Shown here: one piece after another, positions 1-7,693 of the stretch
Layout of the letters: each line of letters starts with the position of its first letter
How positions within the stretch are numbered: position 1 is the first letter of the stretch
IMG/VR virus record: IMGVR_UViG_3300008448_000369
Coordinates: 1-32,312 of that record
DNA: 32,312 nucleotides
Source of the DNA: a virus
Reading direction: 5' to 3' (one strand)
Notes under the pieces: generated by a model
The model's input: the letters and a program-made list of their open reading frames with translations, nothing else
Database searches by the model: none
Told to the model about the DNA's origin: nothing
Program-made: the position numbers and the translations under genes

Positions 1-114
1 CGAAATGGTCTATCGCTTTGGTATTCCGGTTGCACCATTCCAGCGTTTACCAGTAGTCCAGAGAAAGCGGTTAGCGTAGCGGTAGCTCTACCATCCTCTC
101 CAACCGTTACATTT
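1..114. repeat. Terminal overlap, left copy (circular assembly)
   Basis: Bases 1-114 are identical to 32199-32312. The repeat lies wholly inside one long minus-strand reading frame and has no signal at its borders. It is best read as the overlap left when a circular assembly is cut open, not as a biological direct terminal repeat. The frame continues across the junction without a break, which supports true circularity. Confidence 0.95.
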
Positions 115-1268
115 AATCCGCTGATCGCGTTAGTAATATCTGTATTAGCGTTATATGTTTGGGTCGGATTAGGGTCCCAGAAAGCGTCTACAGCGTATAC
201 AGTTGGACTTTGCGTACCCGTAAAGTTCTGTAGGTAGCATTTAACGCGGACGGTTTTCTTTATTCCATCCCAGGAGGACGTAGTCCCGTTATCTAGTACC
301 GTCCACGTAGTCCAGTCCCCGGTCCCTTCGTGGACTATAGACGTAGTAAGCTGGGTAGTATCTCCGGTAGGTCCAGCTGTATCGTTAAACGGTAGGAAGG
401 TAAAGAGAGGATATACCGGAGGACCAGCTACAGTAGTAGGAGGAGCATAACGGAGGACCTGCTGGGACGCGATAAAGCTACCCTGGGGACTAAACCTACA
501 GTAAGCTACCTGGATTGCGAGTTTACCAGTAGGTACAGCAAATGCGAATTTACCCGCTGGAGTAATCGCGTTAGTAGTTAAGCTCTCGTCCAAATCCGTA
601 AAGATATGGGAGAAGCTTAATCCGTAATTTGTATGGACGAGAAGCTCCCGCCTCCGGAATGGAATAATCAGAATTTCGTTAAATTGCTGGTTAGTGGAGA
701 AGCTAGCGGTATAGGTACTACCAGGCGCGAAGTTACTACCGCTCCGATCGTAGCTTCCTACTAGGAGTCCAGCTTTATAAACCTCCGCTTTACCGTTAGC
801 GTAGAATACTAGCTTAATCTCTCCGGAAGTACTACCAGCGTTATAGTTATAGTAGAGACGGAGGACTGGAACATCCGCTCCTATCTTTAGCTCCGGTTTG
901 TACCATCCGATTACCATAGGCTGATTAGCAGGGAGCGCGCTTGTAACCTGTACGATTTCGTTAGTAGATTGTTTAGCGCGTAACCAGTAATCTCCGGAAG
1001 CTCGTATCTGGATACGCTCCCATTTAGAAGGAGTCGGAATGGTATACGCTGCGGACGGGTCCAGGCGCGCGTTATTACCAGTGTATGTATTCCCCCAGGA
1101 CTCCGTTAGCGGGATAGGTTTTAGCATAGCCGTAAGCGTACACGGATCGACCCAGATACCATCCGTACGGAAACCCTGGGAGAGCATGGTCCCGTCAAAT
1201 CCTACAGCTAACCGTCCCTTCTCTGGACGCGGTTCTACAGTATCTACCTGTACTCTAAGCTCGTACAT
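1..1268 (-). CDS. Tail tip / minor tail protein, N-terminal part (continues at 32198)
   Basis: This is the first half of an 867-residue protein that crosses the window junction. The ATG is at 1266-1268, directly after the tape-measure stop codon (1269-1271), and the frame stays open to base 1. It resumes at 32198 and stops at 30863. The two parts add up to 2604 bases, exactly 868 codons. The protein begins MYELRVQVDTVEPRP and holds long beta-rich stretches. No enzyme motif was recognised. Its place just after the tape measure is that of distal-tail or baseplate-hub proteins in siphoviruses, so a structural role at the tail tip is inferred. The ATG at 36-38 (residue 411) is internal and should not be taken as the start. 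Confidence 0.85.
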   Translation of the reverse strand, partial: MYELRVQVDTVEPRPEKGRLAVGFDGTMLSQGFRTDGIWVDPCTLTAMLKPIPLTESWGNTYTGNNARLDPSAAYTIPTPSKWERIQIRASGDYWLRAKQSTNEIVQVTSALPANQPMVIGWYKPELKIGADVPVLRLYYNYNAGSTSGEIKLVFYANGKAEVYKAGLLVGSYDRSGSNFAPGSTYTASFSTNQQFNEILIIPFRRRELLVHTNYGLSFSHIFTDLDESLTTNAITPAGKFAFAVPTGKLAIQVAYCRFSPQGSFIASQQVLRYAPPTTVAGPPVYPLFTFLPFNDTAGPTGDTTQLTTSIVHEGTGDWTTWTVLDNGTTSSWDGIKKTVRVKCYLQNFTGTQSPTVYAVDAFWDPNPTQTYNANTDITNAISGLNVTVGEDGRATATLTAFSGLLVNAGMVQPEYQSDRPF

Positions 1269-2732
1269 CTAATACCTCGCTAATGGAGTATTAAGGTATT
1301 GTCTCTGCGATTGTTGGACCAGCTGGAGGATACCTCTGTTAATCATAGTACTTCCTGGTATTTGCGCCGATCCGCGGAAACGGTCGCGCGACATACCCAG
1401 CTCTACCGCGGTTACTCCTAGCTGCCCCAGCTGCCGTCCTCCGAATAACTGCCGGTTAAAGTCCAGCGCGCTAGCGGTACGTCCCGTATTCGCTGAGATT
1501 TGCTTTAAAAGATTTTTGCTTTCTTTCGTATCTGTATCTTTCTCGCGCTCCTTATCTTTGTCCTTATCTCTATCCTGGATAATGGTAGCTTTCGACGCTA
1601 TCTGGATCGCGTCTACTACACCCATAGCGGTTTTAGTCCCGCGAGAAAATTCCTCGTATCCCATAGGCTTATCGAAATCTAGACCTGTACCGCGCTTCAT
1701 ATTCGGATCGAATAATCCGAATAGAGCATTAGCTCCGCGACCTACAAGCTTCCCCAGGTTCGTAAGGGAGGTTTCTACTACATGAAATAGATACATGGTA
1801 TCGGTTACATTTTTGGTAATAACATCATTTAACCAGCGAAATACTCCGATAAACCCATTAGCGAAATCCGCTTTAATAGGTCCATTTATTAGAGACATTT
1901 TCTCTATGAAGCGTCCCAGCTCGTCATTAACTCGTTTTAGCTGGTTAAAGAAATTATCGCTATCCTGGGTAAGTACAGAGAAGGAGTTAAGGAGTCCTGT
2001 ACCCAGCGGTTCCATTGCAACCTGAAACGCATCCCCCAGGTTATCTATAGCGGTTTGGAACGATATCGCTGCTCTAGGCATTTGTCGGAGCTGCTCGTTT
2101 ATCTTTTTAAAGATAGTCTCTATATCGATACCCTTCTTGTTAAACTTCTCCATATCCAAAGTACCGAAAGCATCCCGAAACGCTCTACGAAATGCAGGAG
2201 CATATGCTGCGATCTCGTTCATATCGTCCGTAGTAACTTTACCTAATCCCGCCATTTTGGAGAGCTGGTCTACTGCTGCTCCAAATTCCGCTTTACCGCG
2301 TCCCGCGTTAGCGATAGCGTTTCCCAACTCTACGATAGAGTCTTTAGCGGTTTTAGCGGAGATACCCGCTCCCTGTAATTTAACGCTTCCCTGTACTACC
2401 TCCTGGAAACCTAAACCAGGGAGCTTAGCAGCTTCCTGTAGATCGCGGAGACTTTGCTCGTATTCCTGGGTATTCTTAGAGACGCTCTGTAGCGCGCGTT
2501 TAGCGGAGTCTAGCGGGATGGTCGCGTCGATAGCTGCTTTACCATAAGCATAGACGGAAGTAGCTACAGCAGCGAAACCAGCTGCAGCTATCCCCAGGGT
2601 AGATACCAGGGAGGATAAACCGCTTTCTTGTTCTACTACCTTAGTAATGCCCTGGTTAACTTTCCCCAGGTCATTAACCGTAGATTCCACTCCCTCCGCT
2701 GATATCTTTACGGATAGGTCCGCGAGAGTCAT
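1269..2732 (-). CDS. Tape measure protein
   Basis: 487 residues. The N-terminal 230 residues match the phage tape-measure N-terminal domain family: an Ala/Gly-rich hydrophobic stretch at about 45-65, then helical segments with Ser/Lys/Asp spacing such as AKDSIVELGNAIANAGRG. A charged Lys/Asp/Glu-rich linker lies near residues 390-410. It follows the tail chaperone frameshift gene and precedes the tip protein, the standard siphovirus order. In this family protein length sets tail length; at about 0.15 nm per residue, 487 residues suggests a tail near 70-75 nm, which is short. The stop at 1269 abuts the ATG of the next gene. Confidence 0.85.
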   Translation of the reverse strand: MTLADLSVKISAEGVESTVNDLGKVNQGITKVVEQESGLSSLVSTLGIAAAGFAAVATSVYAYGKAAIDATIPLDSAKRALQSVSKNTQEYEQSLRDLQEAAKLPGLGFQEVVQGSVKLQGAGISAKTAKDSIVELGNAIANAGRGKAEFGAAVDQLSKMAGLGKVTTDDMNEIAAYAPAFRRAFRDAFGTLDMEKFNKKGIDIETIFKKINEQLRQMPRAAISFQTAIDNLGDAFQVAMEPLGTGLLNSFSVLTQDSDNFFNQLKRVNDELGRFIEKMSLINGPIKADFANGFIGVFRWLNDVITKNVTDTMYLFHVVETSLTNLGKLVGRGANALFGLFDPNMKRGTGLDFDKPMGYEEFSRGTKTAMGVVDAIQIASKATIIQDRDKDKDKEREKDTDTKESKNLLKQISANTGRTASALDFNRQLFGGRQLGQLGVTAVELGMSRDRFRGSAQIPGSTMINRGILQLVQQSQRQYLNTPLARY

Positions 2733-2734
2733 TA

Positions 2735-3276
2735 TTAGAAACCTCTAGACGCTTTCTCTGCTTCCAGCTTCTCTATTTCGCGCGCGATCCACGCTACATC
2801 TGCCAGGGAGGATATAGATAGGTTTAACTCCACTGGATGCCTATGGAGATACTTAACGGAGTAGTAGAGGATATCCTTAGCTACTCCGGTTAGACGTTTC
2901 CCGATTCTTTAATCTCCGCGTTAAAGTCTACGAGGAAAGCTTTCTGAAATTCCAGGAATATCCGGAGATAAGCTCTCTTATTACGGAGAGCTAACCTACA
3001 GATATCCTTTACTGGGTCCATGGTTTGCGCGTCCTTATCCGTACGGATGTAACATCTACCGATGATATAGCAGCTCTGGAGCTGCTCCGTAATCATCTCT
3101 GGGAAGGATATACGGAGGCGGTCTATCGCCGATCCATTAGGATACAGGTCCGGGATTTTAGGTTCCCGAAATGAGATAGTAACCTTCTCTTCTCCTGGGA
3201 AAAAATCCGAGAGGTCTACCTCTAGATTTTCTTTAGCTTCATCCTGGGGGATAGAGGTTAGCGCGCTAAGAGACAT
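2735..3276 (-). CDS. Tail assembly chaperone GT-type frameshift fusion
   Basis: A -1 shift at the slippery heptamer at 2896-2902 would join the first 127 residues of the upstream chaperone to 53 more residues read from 2896 down to a TAA at 2735-2737, giving 180 residues. The added part begins RLTGVAKDILYYSVKYL and ends EKLEAEKASRGF. It is helix-like and has no start codon of its own. It fills exactly the otherwise empty 157-base gap before the tape measure. Lambda G/GT and many other long-tailed phages use this arrangement, in which both short and fused products help assemble the tail around the tape measure. The frame and heptamer are seen directly; that the shift occurs is inferred. Confidence 0.8.
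2890..3276 (-). CDS. Tail assembly chaperone (G-type, unshifted product)
   Basis: 128 residues, beginning MSLSALTSIPQDEAKE. No catalytic motif. Identified by position (major tail protein, this gene, tape measure), by size, and by the slippery sequence two codons before its stop. It would be made in excess over the frameshifted 180-residue form and act as a cytoplasmic chaperone that coats the tape measure and recruits tail-tube subunits. A ribosome site (GGAG) lies about 12 bases before the ATG, and the gap to the previous gene is only 8 bases, so it is part of the tail operon. Confidence 0.8.
   Translation of the reverse strand: MSLSALTSIPQDEAKENLEVDLSDFFPGEEKVTISFREPKIPDLYPNGSAIDRLRISFPEMITEQLQSCYIIGRCYIRTDKDAQTMDPVKDICRLALRNKRAYLRIFLEFQKAFLVDFNAEIKESGNV
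2896..2902 (-). promoter_or_regulatory. Programmed -1 frameshift slippery site GGGAAAC
   Basis: On the minus strand the zero-frame codons read TCG GGA AAC GTC TAA. The heptamer G GGA AAC is in the correct X XXY YYZ phase for tandem slippage and differs in its last base from the lambda G/GT site (GGGAAAG). Slippage opens a 53-codon frame that ends 2 bases before the tape-measure ATG. I did not identify a clear stimulatory hairpin just downstream. Confidence 0.8.
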
Positions 3277-3284
3277 AAGCTAAG

Positions 3285-3719
3285 TTACTCCAGTCCCGCG
3301 TAGTAAGCTACTCCCAGCTTAATCGTAGCTGATTCTTTTACCACTTCATCCGCTACGATCGGTTCGGTAGCGGTTTGGATTACTCCCTGGAATGTTTGGG
3401 TAACCGGAGTCCCCTCCGCGAGGACTAGCTCCAGCTTTACGAATTTACCTTCCTGCATAAAGAAGATCGGATTAACGTTACCTGTATCTCCATCATACAT
3501 AATTTCAATTTCGACGCTACCGGTAGAGGATACAGCGAGGGATTTATCCGTAGCATCCGCTAACGTCTGGACGTTCTTAAAGTTAACCGATCTCGTAGGA
3601 CGAAAGGAAGTAACGAGAGCGGTTCGGTCGGTAGTGGTAATAGTCGCTGGAGTCCCTGCGGACTGTAGCGCGCCTAATCCAATTTTTACCGTACAGTTGT
3701 TATAGAGAAGAAACTTCAT
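3285..3719 (-). CDS. Major tail tube protein (probable)
   Basis: 144 residues, rich in Thr, Val and Ala, with alternating beta-strand patterning and no membrane segment. It sits between the tail terminator and the tail chaperone, the usual place of the tail-tube subunit in phages with the HK97/lambda gene order. Length is on the short side of that family, in line with a tube protein lacking an added Ig-like domain. A TAGGAG ribosome site lies about 9 bases before the ATG. Identification rests on order and general character, not on a specific motif. Confidence 0.65.
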   Translation of the reverse strand: MKFLLYNNCTVKIGLGALQSAGTPATITTTDRTALVTSFRPTRSVNFKNVQTLADATDKSLAVSSTGSVEIEIMYDGDTGNVNPIFFMQEGKFVKLELVLAEGTPVTQTFQGVIQTATEPIVADEVVKESATIKLGVAYYAGLE

Positions 3720-3730
3720 ACCATAGACTC

Positions 3731-4216
3731 CTAAGATATTACCTGGGCTGTAATCTTATAGAGGAGTGTAGCGCAAAATACTACCCGTCCTCCGGACTGG
3801 TCCTCGTAAACCATATCCGTACTATCCCGCTTGTAAAGGATGCACGGACTAGTAGACGTTACGTACCGACCATCTAAAAGCTCCGCTACGCGGTTAGCTA
3901 TATTCTGTACCTGTACCATAGAGATAGAACCGCTGGACATACCGTAGATATTAATCCGGTAAACGGGAGTACTTACTACTCTCGTTTTACCGATAGTAAT
4001 CTGGTCCGCTTGAAAGCTTCCCTCGCGCGTGAATACGATAAGCGGAAACCGCGGAGGTTTCCTAGATACCGGATCGGTTTCTGGGGATATATGCGCGTAG
4101 ATACCCTGCTGGTATCCGTTAGGTAGATTATCTACAGCTAGCAGATCGGCTAGCGTAGCGTCTCCACTAAGTACCGTATAGATATCCTCTTCTATTACTC
4201 CAGGTTCAAATACCAT
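3731..4216 (-). CDS. Tail terminator / tail completion protein (probable)
   Basis: 161 residues. The N-terminus (IEEDIYTVLSGDATLADLL) resembles the helix that opens gpU-like and DUF3168-type tail completion proteins. It is followed by a beta region with a PRFPLIVFTREG strand and a helix around QVQNIANRVAELLDG. In that family the protein forms a ring that caps the tail tube and joins it to the head. It lies between the gp10-family connector and the tail-tube gene, as expected. An AAGGA ribosome site precedes the ATG. Confidence 0.65.
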   Translation of the reverse strand: MVFEPGVIEEDIYTVLSGDATLADLLAVDNLPNGYQQGIYAHISPETDPVSRKPPRFPLIVFTREGSFQADQITIGKTRVVSTPVYRINIYGMSSGSISMVQVQNIANRVAELLDGRYVTSTSPCILYKRDSTDMVYEDQSGGRVVFCATLLYKITAQVIS

Positions 4217-4226
4217 TATTAGGTCC

Positions 4227-4658
4227 TTACTTCAGTAACGCTTTAATCCGTTTCGTAATCTCCGGAGCTTCCTTCCGGAGAGCTGGGACCAGGAATGGAC
4301 GCTTAGGTATTCTCTTCCCGGACTTCGTATACCATCCCATCTCTAGCGGGATCGCATATTTAGCGGATGTATGTACTTCCCCGCTGTACTTCGTAACCAT
4401 GCGCGAGTATATGGAGTTATGTAGAAATCCAGTATCGGCATTTGGAGCGGTCCCTGGGGGAGAGGAGAAATGGATACGCTTCCCGCGCTTATACCGCTTA
4501 TACTTTCCGGAGCTTTCCGCGATACTCTTTTTAGCGCGCGTTTCTACGGAAGCTACCGATAATCCAACGATAGCGGATATCTTTTCTACGTTTCGGATAT
4601 ACGCTGGGATTTGGTTACTCTTTACCTGGATAGATACTCTTCTGGTTTTAGGAGTCAT
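4227..4658 (-). CDS. HK97 gp10-family head-tail / tail completion protein
   Basis: 143 residues. It shows the pattern of the HK97 gp10 / SPP1 gp17-like family: a basic N-terminal half, then SSPPGTAPNADTGFLHNSI (PGxxP...TGxLxxS core), YAIPLEMG and RPFLVPALRK near the C-terminus. These proteins work at the neck, linking head-completion proteins with the tail. Its ATG overlaps the TGA of the upstream gene (ATGA), indicating translational coupling. Family assignment is good from the motifs; the exact structural role is inferred. Confidence 0.8.
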   Translation of the reverse strand: MTPKTRRVSIQVKSNQIPAYIRNVEKISAIVGLSVASVETRAKKSIAESSGKYKRYKRGKRIHFSSPPGTAPNADTGFLHNSIYSRMVTKYSGEVHTSAKYAIPLEMGWYTKSGKRIPKRPFLVPALRKEAPEITKRIKALLK

Positions 4659-5014
4659 AGGGAAAGTACATCCGTATAGAGCGGACCAAATCTCCGGACG
4701 GTAGCTCCGTTAGTCAAGCTAACCGATAAACGGATTACTCCAGCGGTAGGATACGCGGATGGAGGGAGGATAGAGATTACTCCCTCCGCTGGGTATTGTT
4801 TAGTAATCGTAGCTGTACCGGACGGGAAGGTATACGCCGATCCGGTTTGCGCGTTAGTGTAGTTAACCGCGAGAGTACCCGTGGTAACGTCTACCGCGCT
4901 CCCGTTATCATCTACAAGGCGCATTACTACCGCGGACCTATCTCCTACCCAGAGTACATCCGTCTCCTGCATAGAGAGCTTCGGGTCCTCCGAAATGATG
5001 TAGATTTTAGACAT
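4655..5014 (-). CDS. Small Ig-like / BppU-like domain protein
   Basis: 119 residues. One beta-rich domain with the layout seen at the N-terminus of BppU-like receptor-binding proteins: a start strand VGDRSAVVMRLVDDNGSAVD, a middle strand GTLAVNYTNAQTG, then AEGVISILPPSAYPTAGVIR and a terminal VRRFGPLYTDVLSL. The same plan (PVVLQLVD... then GFLTFTL... then GTYYITV) forms the last 110 residues of the spike gene immediately upstream, so the two may be a duplicated attachment domain. Start overlaps the spike stop by one base (TAATG). Function beyond a structural accessory of the spike is unknown. Confidence 0.5.
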   Translation of the reverse strand: MSKIYIISEDPKLSMQETDVLWVGDRSAVVMRLVDDNGSAVDVTTGTLAVNYTNAQTGSAYTFPSGTATITKQYPAEGVISILPPSAYPTAGVIRLSVSLTNGATVRRFGPLYTDVLSL

Positions 5015-7218
5015 TAGTTACTCCTGACATAGAGACGCAAACCGCCATAGATGGAGGTATCCGTAGCTCCTGTAGTCCTGGTTACCGTTATGTAGTAAGT
5101 ACCTGGGGTAGCGGTTACTACCGAATCCAGGGTAAAGGTTAGGAAACCTGCATCCGAGTATGAAGCTGTACCCGTATAGGTTGTAACCAGTGTCCCCGCT
5201 GCATTGTAGATTTTAACCGATAGGGTAGCTCCAACCAGAGGTATCCCAGTACCCGTTACATCCACAAGCTGGAGGACTACCGGGAGAGAGCTTCCGGTTA
5301 GGATGTCGATATTAATCTCCTGTTTAGCCTGGTCCGCTACTACAGAGTATGGACCCATACGTAGTAAGGTAGCTGGACTGGTAGGAGTTAATAAGTTAGC
5401 GGAGATGTAGTCCGTCCCGTTATGGAGTAAAGCTCCCTTAAGCTCTACCGCTGCATCCGTATCATTTACGATAGCGTGGATATCCGCGTCTACTCTAGAT
5501 ACTCCTCCGCTCTGATGGAGTGTAACTAGACCTTCCTTCGACTGTTGATCCGCGCGGAGAATATTCCATCCGTACGTACCATGTGTGTCATGGTTAACTG
5601 TAAGCTCCTCCCACACGTTGCCCGGAACATCTTGGATTTGCGTATCAATGTCATTAGCCACAGTTGCAATAGTGTTGACAACACCACCGAATGTTGTGCC
5701 GTCATTGTAGCCAGCAGGGCTAGCACCCCAGACAGCCGAGGCAGTCTGTGCTTCCGTCAAGCCACCACTGCTGAGTTTGACCGTCATGACCGCACCGTTA
5801 GTACCAGACGCACCTCTGACCACTACAGTGACATCGTCAGCACCAGCCGCCAAAGCAGCATCAGGGAGGTCTAAGCGATACACGCCCGGCATGTTGGTTG
5901 AGTCAACCTCCGCAAAGCCACCAGCAGTCCACGCCTGAGCGATTGTACGGGCTACTAGCGGGATTGATACTGAGGCTGTGCGTGTACGGTTGTAATAGGC
6001 TGATAGACCGCTTGTGGAGGCTGTTAGACCTGTAGCACCGAGATACAGTCCGATGCTTTGCGAGGTGCTTCCGGGAGCGATTGTGATGGTCGATGCGTTG
6101 CGCTCGGTTGGATTGTACTGACCAGCAAGTGTGGTCGTATAGTTGTTGTAAGAACCAACATTAGGCGCACCACCAGCCCACGCAACATCATAGAAATCAA
6201 CAGCAGGAGTACCACTTGTGTCTCCAGTTGCATATGTATACAATCCATCTGCTGTAAACCAGTCTACTTGTGGTAATCCCCATAGGCGTTGTATGCCTGT
6301 GTTATACGGCAAATATTTTGAAGTCCTGAGATTAGTTACTGTGTAACCTGATAGACCGGATGTAGCATAACAAGCACAATTGCTTATTGTTGCTCCAATA
6401 CCTCCAGCAGTTAACGACCCAGTTGTACTCCACGTTCGGTTTGGTCCACCGATACAGTTTTTGACTTGTACGTCATCACGTATATTTGTAAGGCTAAAAC
6501 TAAGCCCTGTGCAATTGTAAAAATAAAATCCAGTTCCTGAATATGTAGCACTAGTAGCATTACTTAAAGTCACTACTGAGGATGATGCTCCATCAAAAAA
6601 GCATCTATCAAACGTCAAGCTGTATACATAATTCTGTGTGGCAGAACTTTTTCCAACTGACGCATCACTATACGGACCTGCGGTGCCGTAGAAAGAAAAA
6701 ATACATTGCCTAAGTACGTAGTTTTTTGTAAGTCCATTAGTTGTAGTGTCAGAAACATTTATGCCATTTTGACTACTGACTTGCATAAATAAACATTTAT
6801 GCCATTGTAAATCTGTACTATCTACTAACGAAAAAATATTTGAAGCTCCAGCTTGCTCAAATACAAAGTTATAAAATTGCAAATAATTTTTCGATGAAAG
6901 AGTAAATATAGCAAAGTTGCCAGCAGAGTTACCTACATCATTACTCAATCTGTTTGTTATCAAAACACGACCAGCCACAATACCGCTAAATTGACTAGCA
7001 GTTGGGTCACCTATAACTTGCGTTGCGGTTGAATATGTACCACCTACAGTAATAGTAGCAGCCTGCCTATAATCACCCGGTGCAACATACAAAGTATCGC
7101 CAGACCCGATACCTGTAGCACCAAGAGCTTTACCTATAGTTTGCCAAGCCTGATTAGTTGCAGGTCCAGTTCCGGCATTTGAGTCATTGCCGTCCGTTCT
7201 AACATAGTAGGTTGCCAT
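5014..7218 (-). CDS. Chimeric tail spike-like protein (beta-helix N-terminus, Ig-like C-terminus)
   Basis: 734 residues. The N-terminus (TYYVRTDGNDSNAGTG, then AWQTIGKAL and SGDTLYVAPGDYRQ) is the opening pattern of right-handed parallel beta-helix (pectin-lyase-like) spikes, and repeated short strands run to about residue 300. Residues about 545-625 form a helical linker. The last 110 residues are an Ig-like/BppU-like domain. A role in binding or degrading host surface glycan is inferred; no catalytic residues could be fixed. Codons up to about residue 545 use GCC, GGC, TTG and CAA freely, unlike the rest of the phage; the C-terminal 190 residues match the phage norm. The gene lies among neck genes, an unusual place for a spike. 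It is coupled to both neighbours by one-base overlaps. Confidence 0.65.
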   Translation of the reverse strand: MATYYVRTDGNDSNAGTGPATNQAWQTIGKALGATGIGSGDTLYVAPGDYRQAATITVGGTYSTATQVIGDPTASQFSGIVAGRVLITNRLSNDVGNSAGNFAIFTLSSKNYLQFYNFVFEQAGASNIFSLVDSTDLQWHKCLFMQVSSQNGINVSDTTTNGLTKNYVLRQCIFSFYGTAGPYSDASVGKSSATQNYVYSLTFDRCFFDGASSSVVTLSNATSATYSGTGFYFYNCTGLSFSLTNIRDDVQVKNCIGGPNRTWSTTGSLTAGGIGATISNCACYATSGLSGYTVTNLRTSKYLPYNTGIQRLWGLPQVDWFTADGLYTYATGDTSGTPAVDFYDVAWAGGAPNVGSYNNYTTTLAGQYNPTERNASTITIAPGSTSQSIGLYLGATGLTASTSGLSAYYNRTRTASVSIPLVARTIAQAWTAGGFAEVDSTNMPGVYRLDLPDAALAAGADDVTVVVRGASGTNGAVMTVKLSSGGLTEAQTASAVWGASPAGYNDGTTFGGVVNTIATVANDIDTQIQDVPGNVWEELTVNHDTHGTYGWNILRADQQSKEGLVTLHQSGGVSRVDADIHAIVNDTDAAVELKGALLHNGTDYISANLLTPTSPATLLRMGPYSVVADQAKQEINIDILTGSSLPVVLQLVDVTGTGIPLVGATLSVKIYNAAGTLVTTYTGTASYSDAGFLTFTLDSVVTATPGTYYITVTRTTGATDTSIYGGLRLYVRSN

Positions 7219-7690
7219 TATTCAGATGTCCCAGACACAATCTCGGAAGCCATAATCATACTAAACTGATTGACTACATTCAAACGAAACGTATCATCTT
7301 GCTGTACCCACCAAGTAAACACGTCAATACCGTCTGGTCCAAAGTCACCAATCTTGGTGCCATCGTCCTCAGTAATTTCTGCCTTAATGTTGTAATCAGC
7401 CGGATTCGTTTCAAGTGGTGTGATGATTACGTTTCTTAGGTTCATTTGCCCACCTTCAAAGCGTTCATGTCAGTACCCTTGAAAGGCATTGTAAGGAACG
7501 CCAGCACACTACTCATCGCAGCAGTGACACCAGCCGCTACAGCCTTGCTTCCGTAAAGTGCCATCACTGCGCCAAGCTCGGCGAGCGTGTCTGCTTCAGC
7601 TGTGCGGATGCCGTCGCCGAAGACAGTCGAGAAGGATGCCGCGAATGCGACCAGGACAACTATAAGGAGTCGAGATACAGATATGTTATT
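5581..7690. other. Segment of foreign base composition
   Basis: From about 5581 to 7690 the sequence loses the words that mark the rest of the genome (CCCAGG, GTAGT, CGCG) and gains GCC, GGC, TTG and CAA. The middle (about 6240-7140) is clearly AT-richer than the flanks. The right border falls at the start of the 83-residue gene; the left border lies inside the spike reading frame near residue 545. It carries two small genes and most of the spike. I read it as a horizontally acquired receptor-recognition module. Neither GGCC nor GATC was found in it. Confidence 0.75.
7218..7445 (-). CDS. Small hypothetical protein next to spike
   Basis: 75 residues, acidic and rich in Asn, Asp and Thr. It contains the stretch GIDVFTWWVQQDDTFRLNVV and has no membrane segment or signal peptide. 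I do not recognise the family. It lies inside the segment of foreign composition and is coupled to both neighbours: its ATG overlaps the TGA of the upstream gene and its TAA overlaps the spike ATG by one base. The tight coupling suggests the three genes moved together. A small spike-associated or chaperone-like role is possible but not shown. Confidence 0.65.
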   Translation of the reverse strand: MNLRNVIITPLETNPADYNIKAEITEDDGTKIGDFGPDGIDVFTWWVQQDDTFRLNVVNQFSMIMASEIVSGTSE

Positions 7691-7693
7691 CAT
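7442..7693 (-). CDS. Small membrane protein, possible holin
   Basis: 83 residues. A hydrophobic segment at about residues 8-24 (RLLIVVLVAFAASFSTVFG) follows a short polar start. A second at about 40-68 is Ala/Gly/Val-rich and is followed by a Lys-containing tail. Two segments and small size fit a class II-type holin, but the first could also be a signal anchor. It is the first gene of the foreign-composition segment. Its ATG lies 8 bases inside the upstream membrane-protein gene. No lysis gene is adjacent; the endolysin is at the far end of the late block. Confidence 0.6.
   Translation of the reverse strand: MNNISVSRLLIVVLVAFAASFSTVFGDGIRTAEADTLAELGAVMALYGSKAVAAGVTAAMSSVLAFLTMPFKGTDMNALKVGK

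Noticed and set aside
1-114. Possible direct terminal repeats of a linear phage genome
   Set aside because: The repeat has no border signals, lies inside a gene, and the frame is unbroken across the join, so an assembly overlap of a circle is simpler.
1516-1785. Plus-strand frame with a Ser-Leu-Ser-Leu run over the tape measure
   Set aside because: The run is the reverse complement of the Lys/Asp/Glu-rich linker of the tape measure.
2733-2889. Independent small gene between the tail chaperone and the tape measure
   Set aside because: The open frame has no start codon or ribosome site and is fully explained by the -1 frameshift.
5545-5874. Plus-strand open frames over the spike and other minus-strand genes
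   Set aside because: They have no ribosome site, no family resemblance and lie wholly within well-supported genes in the other strand; they are shadows.
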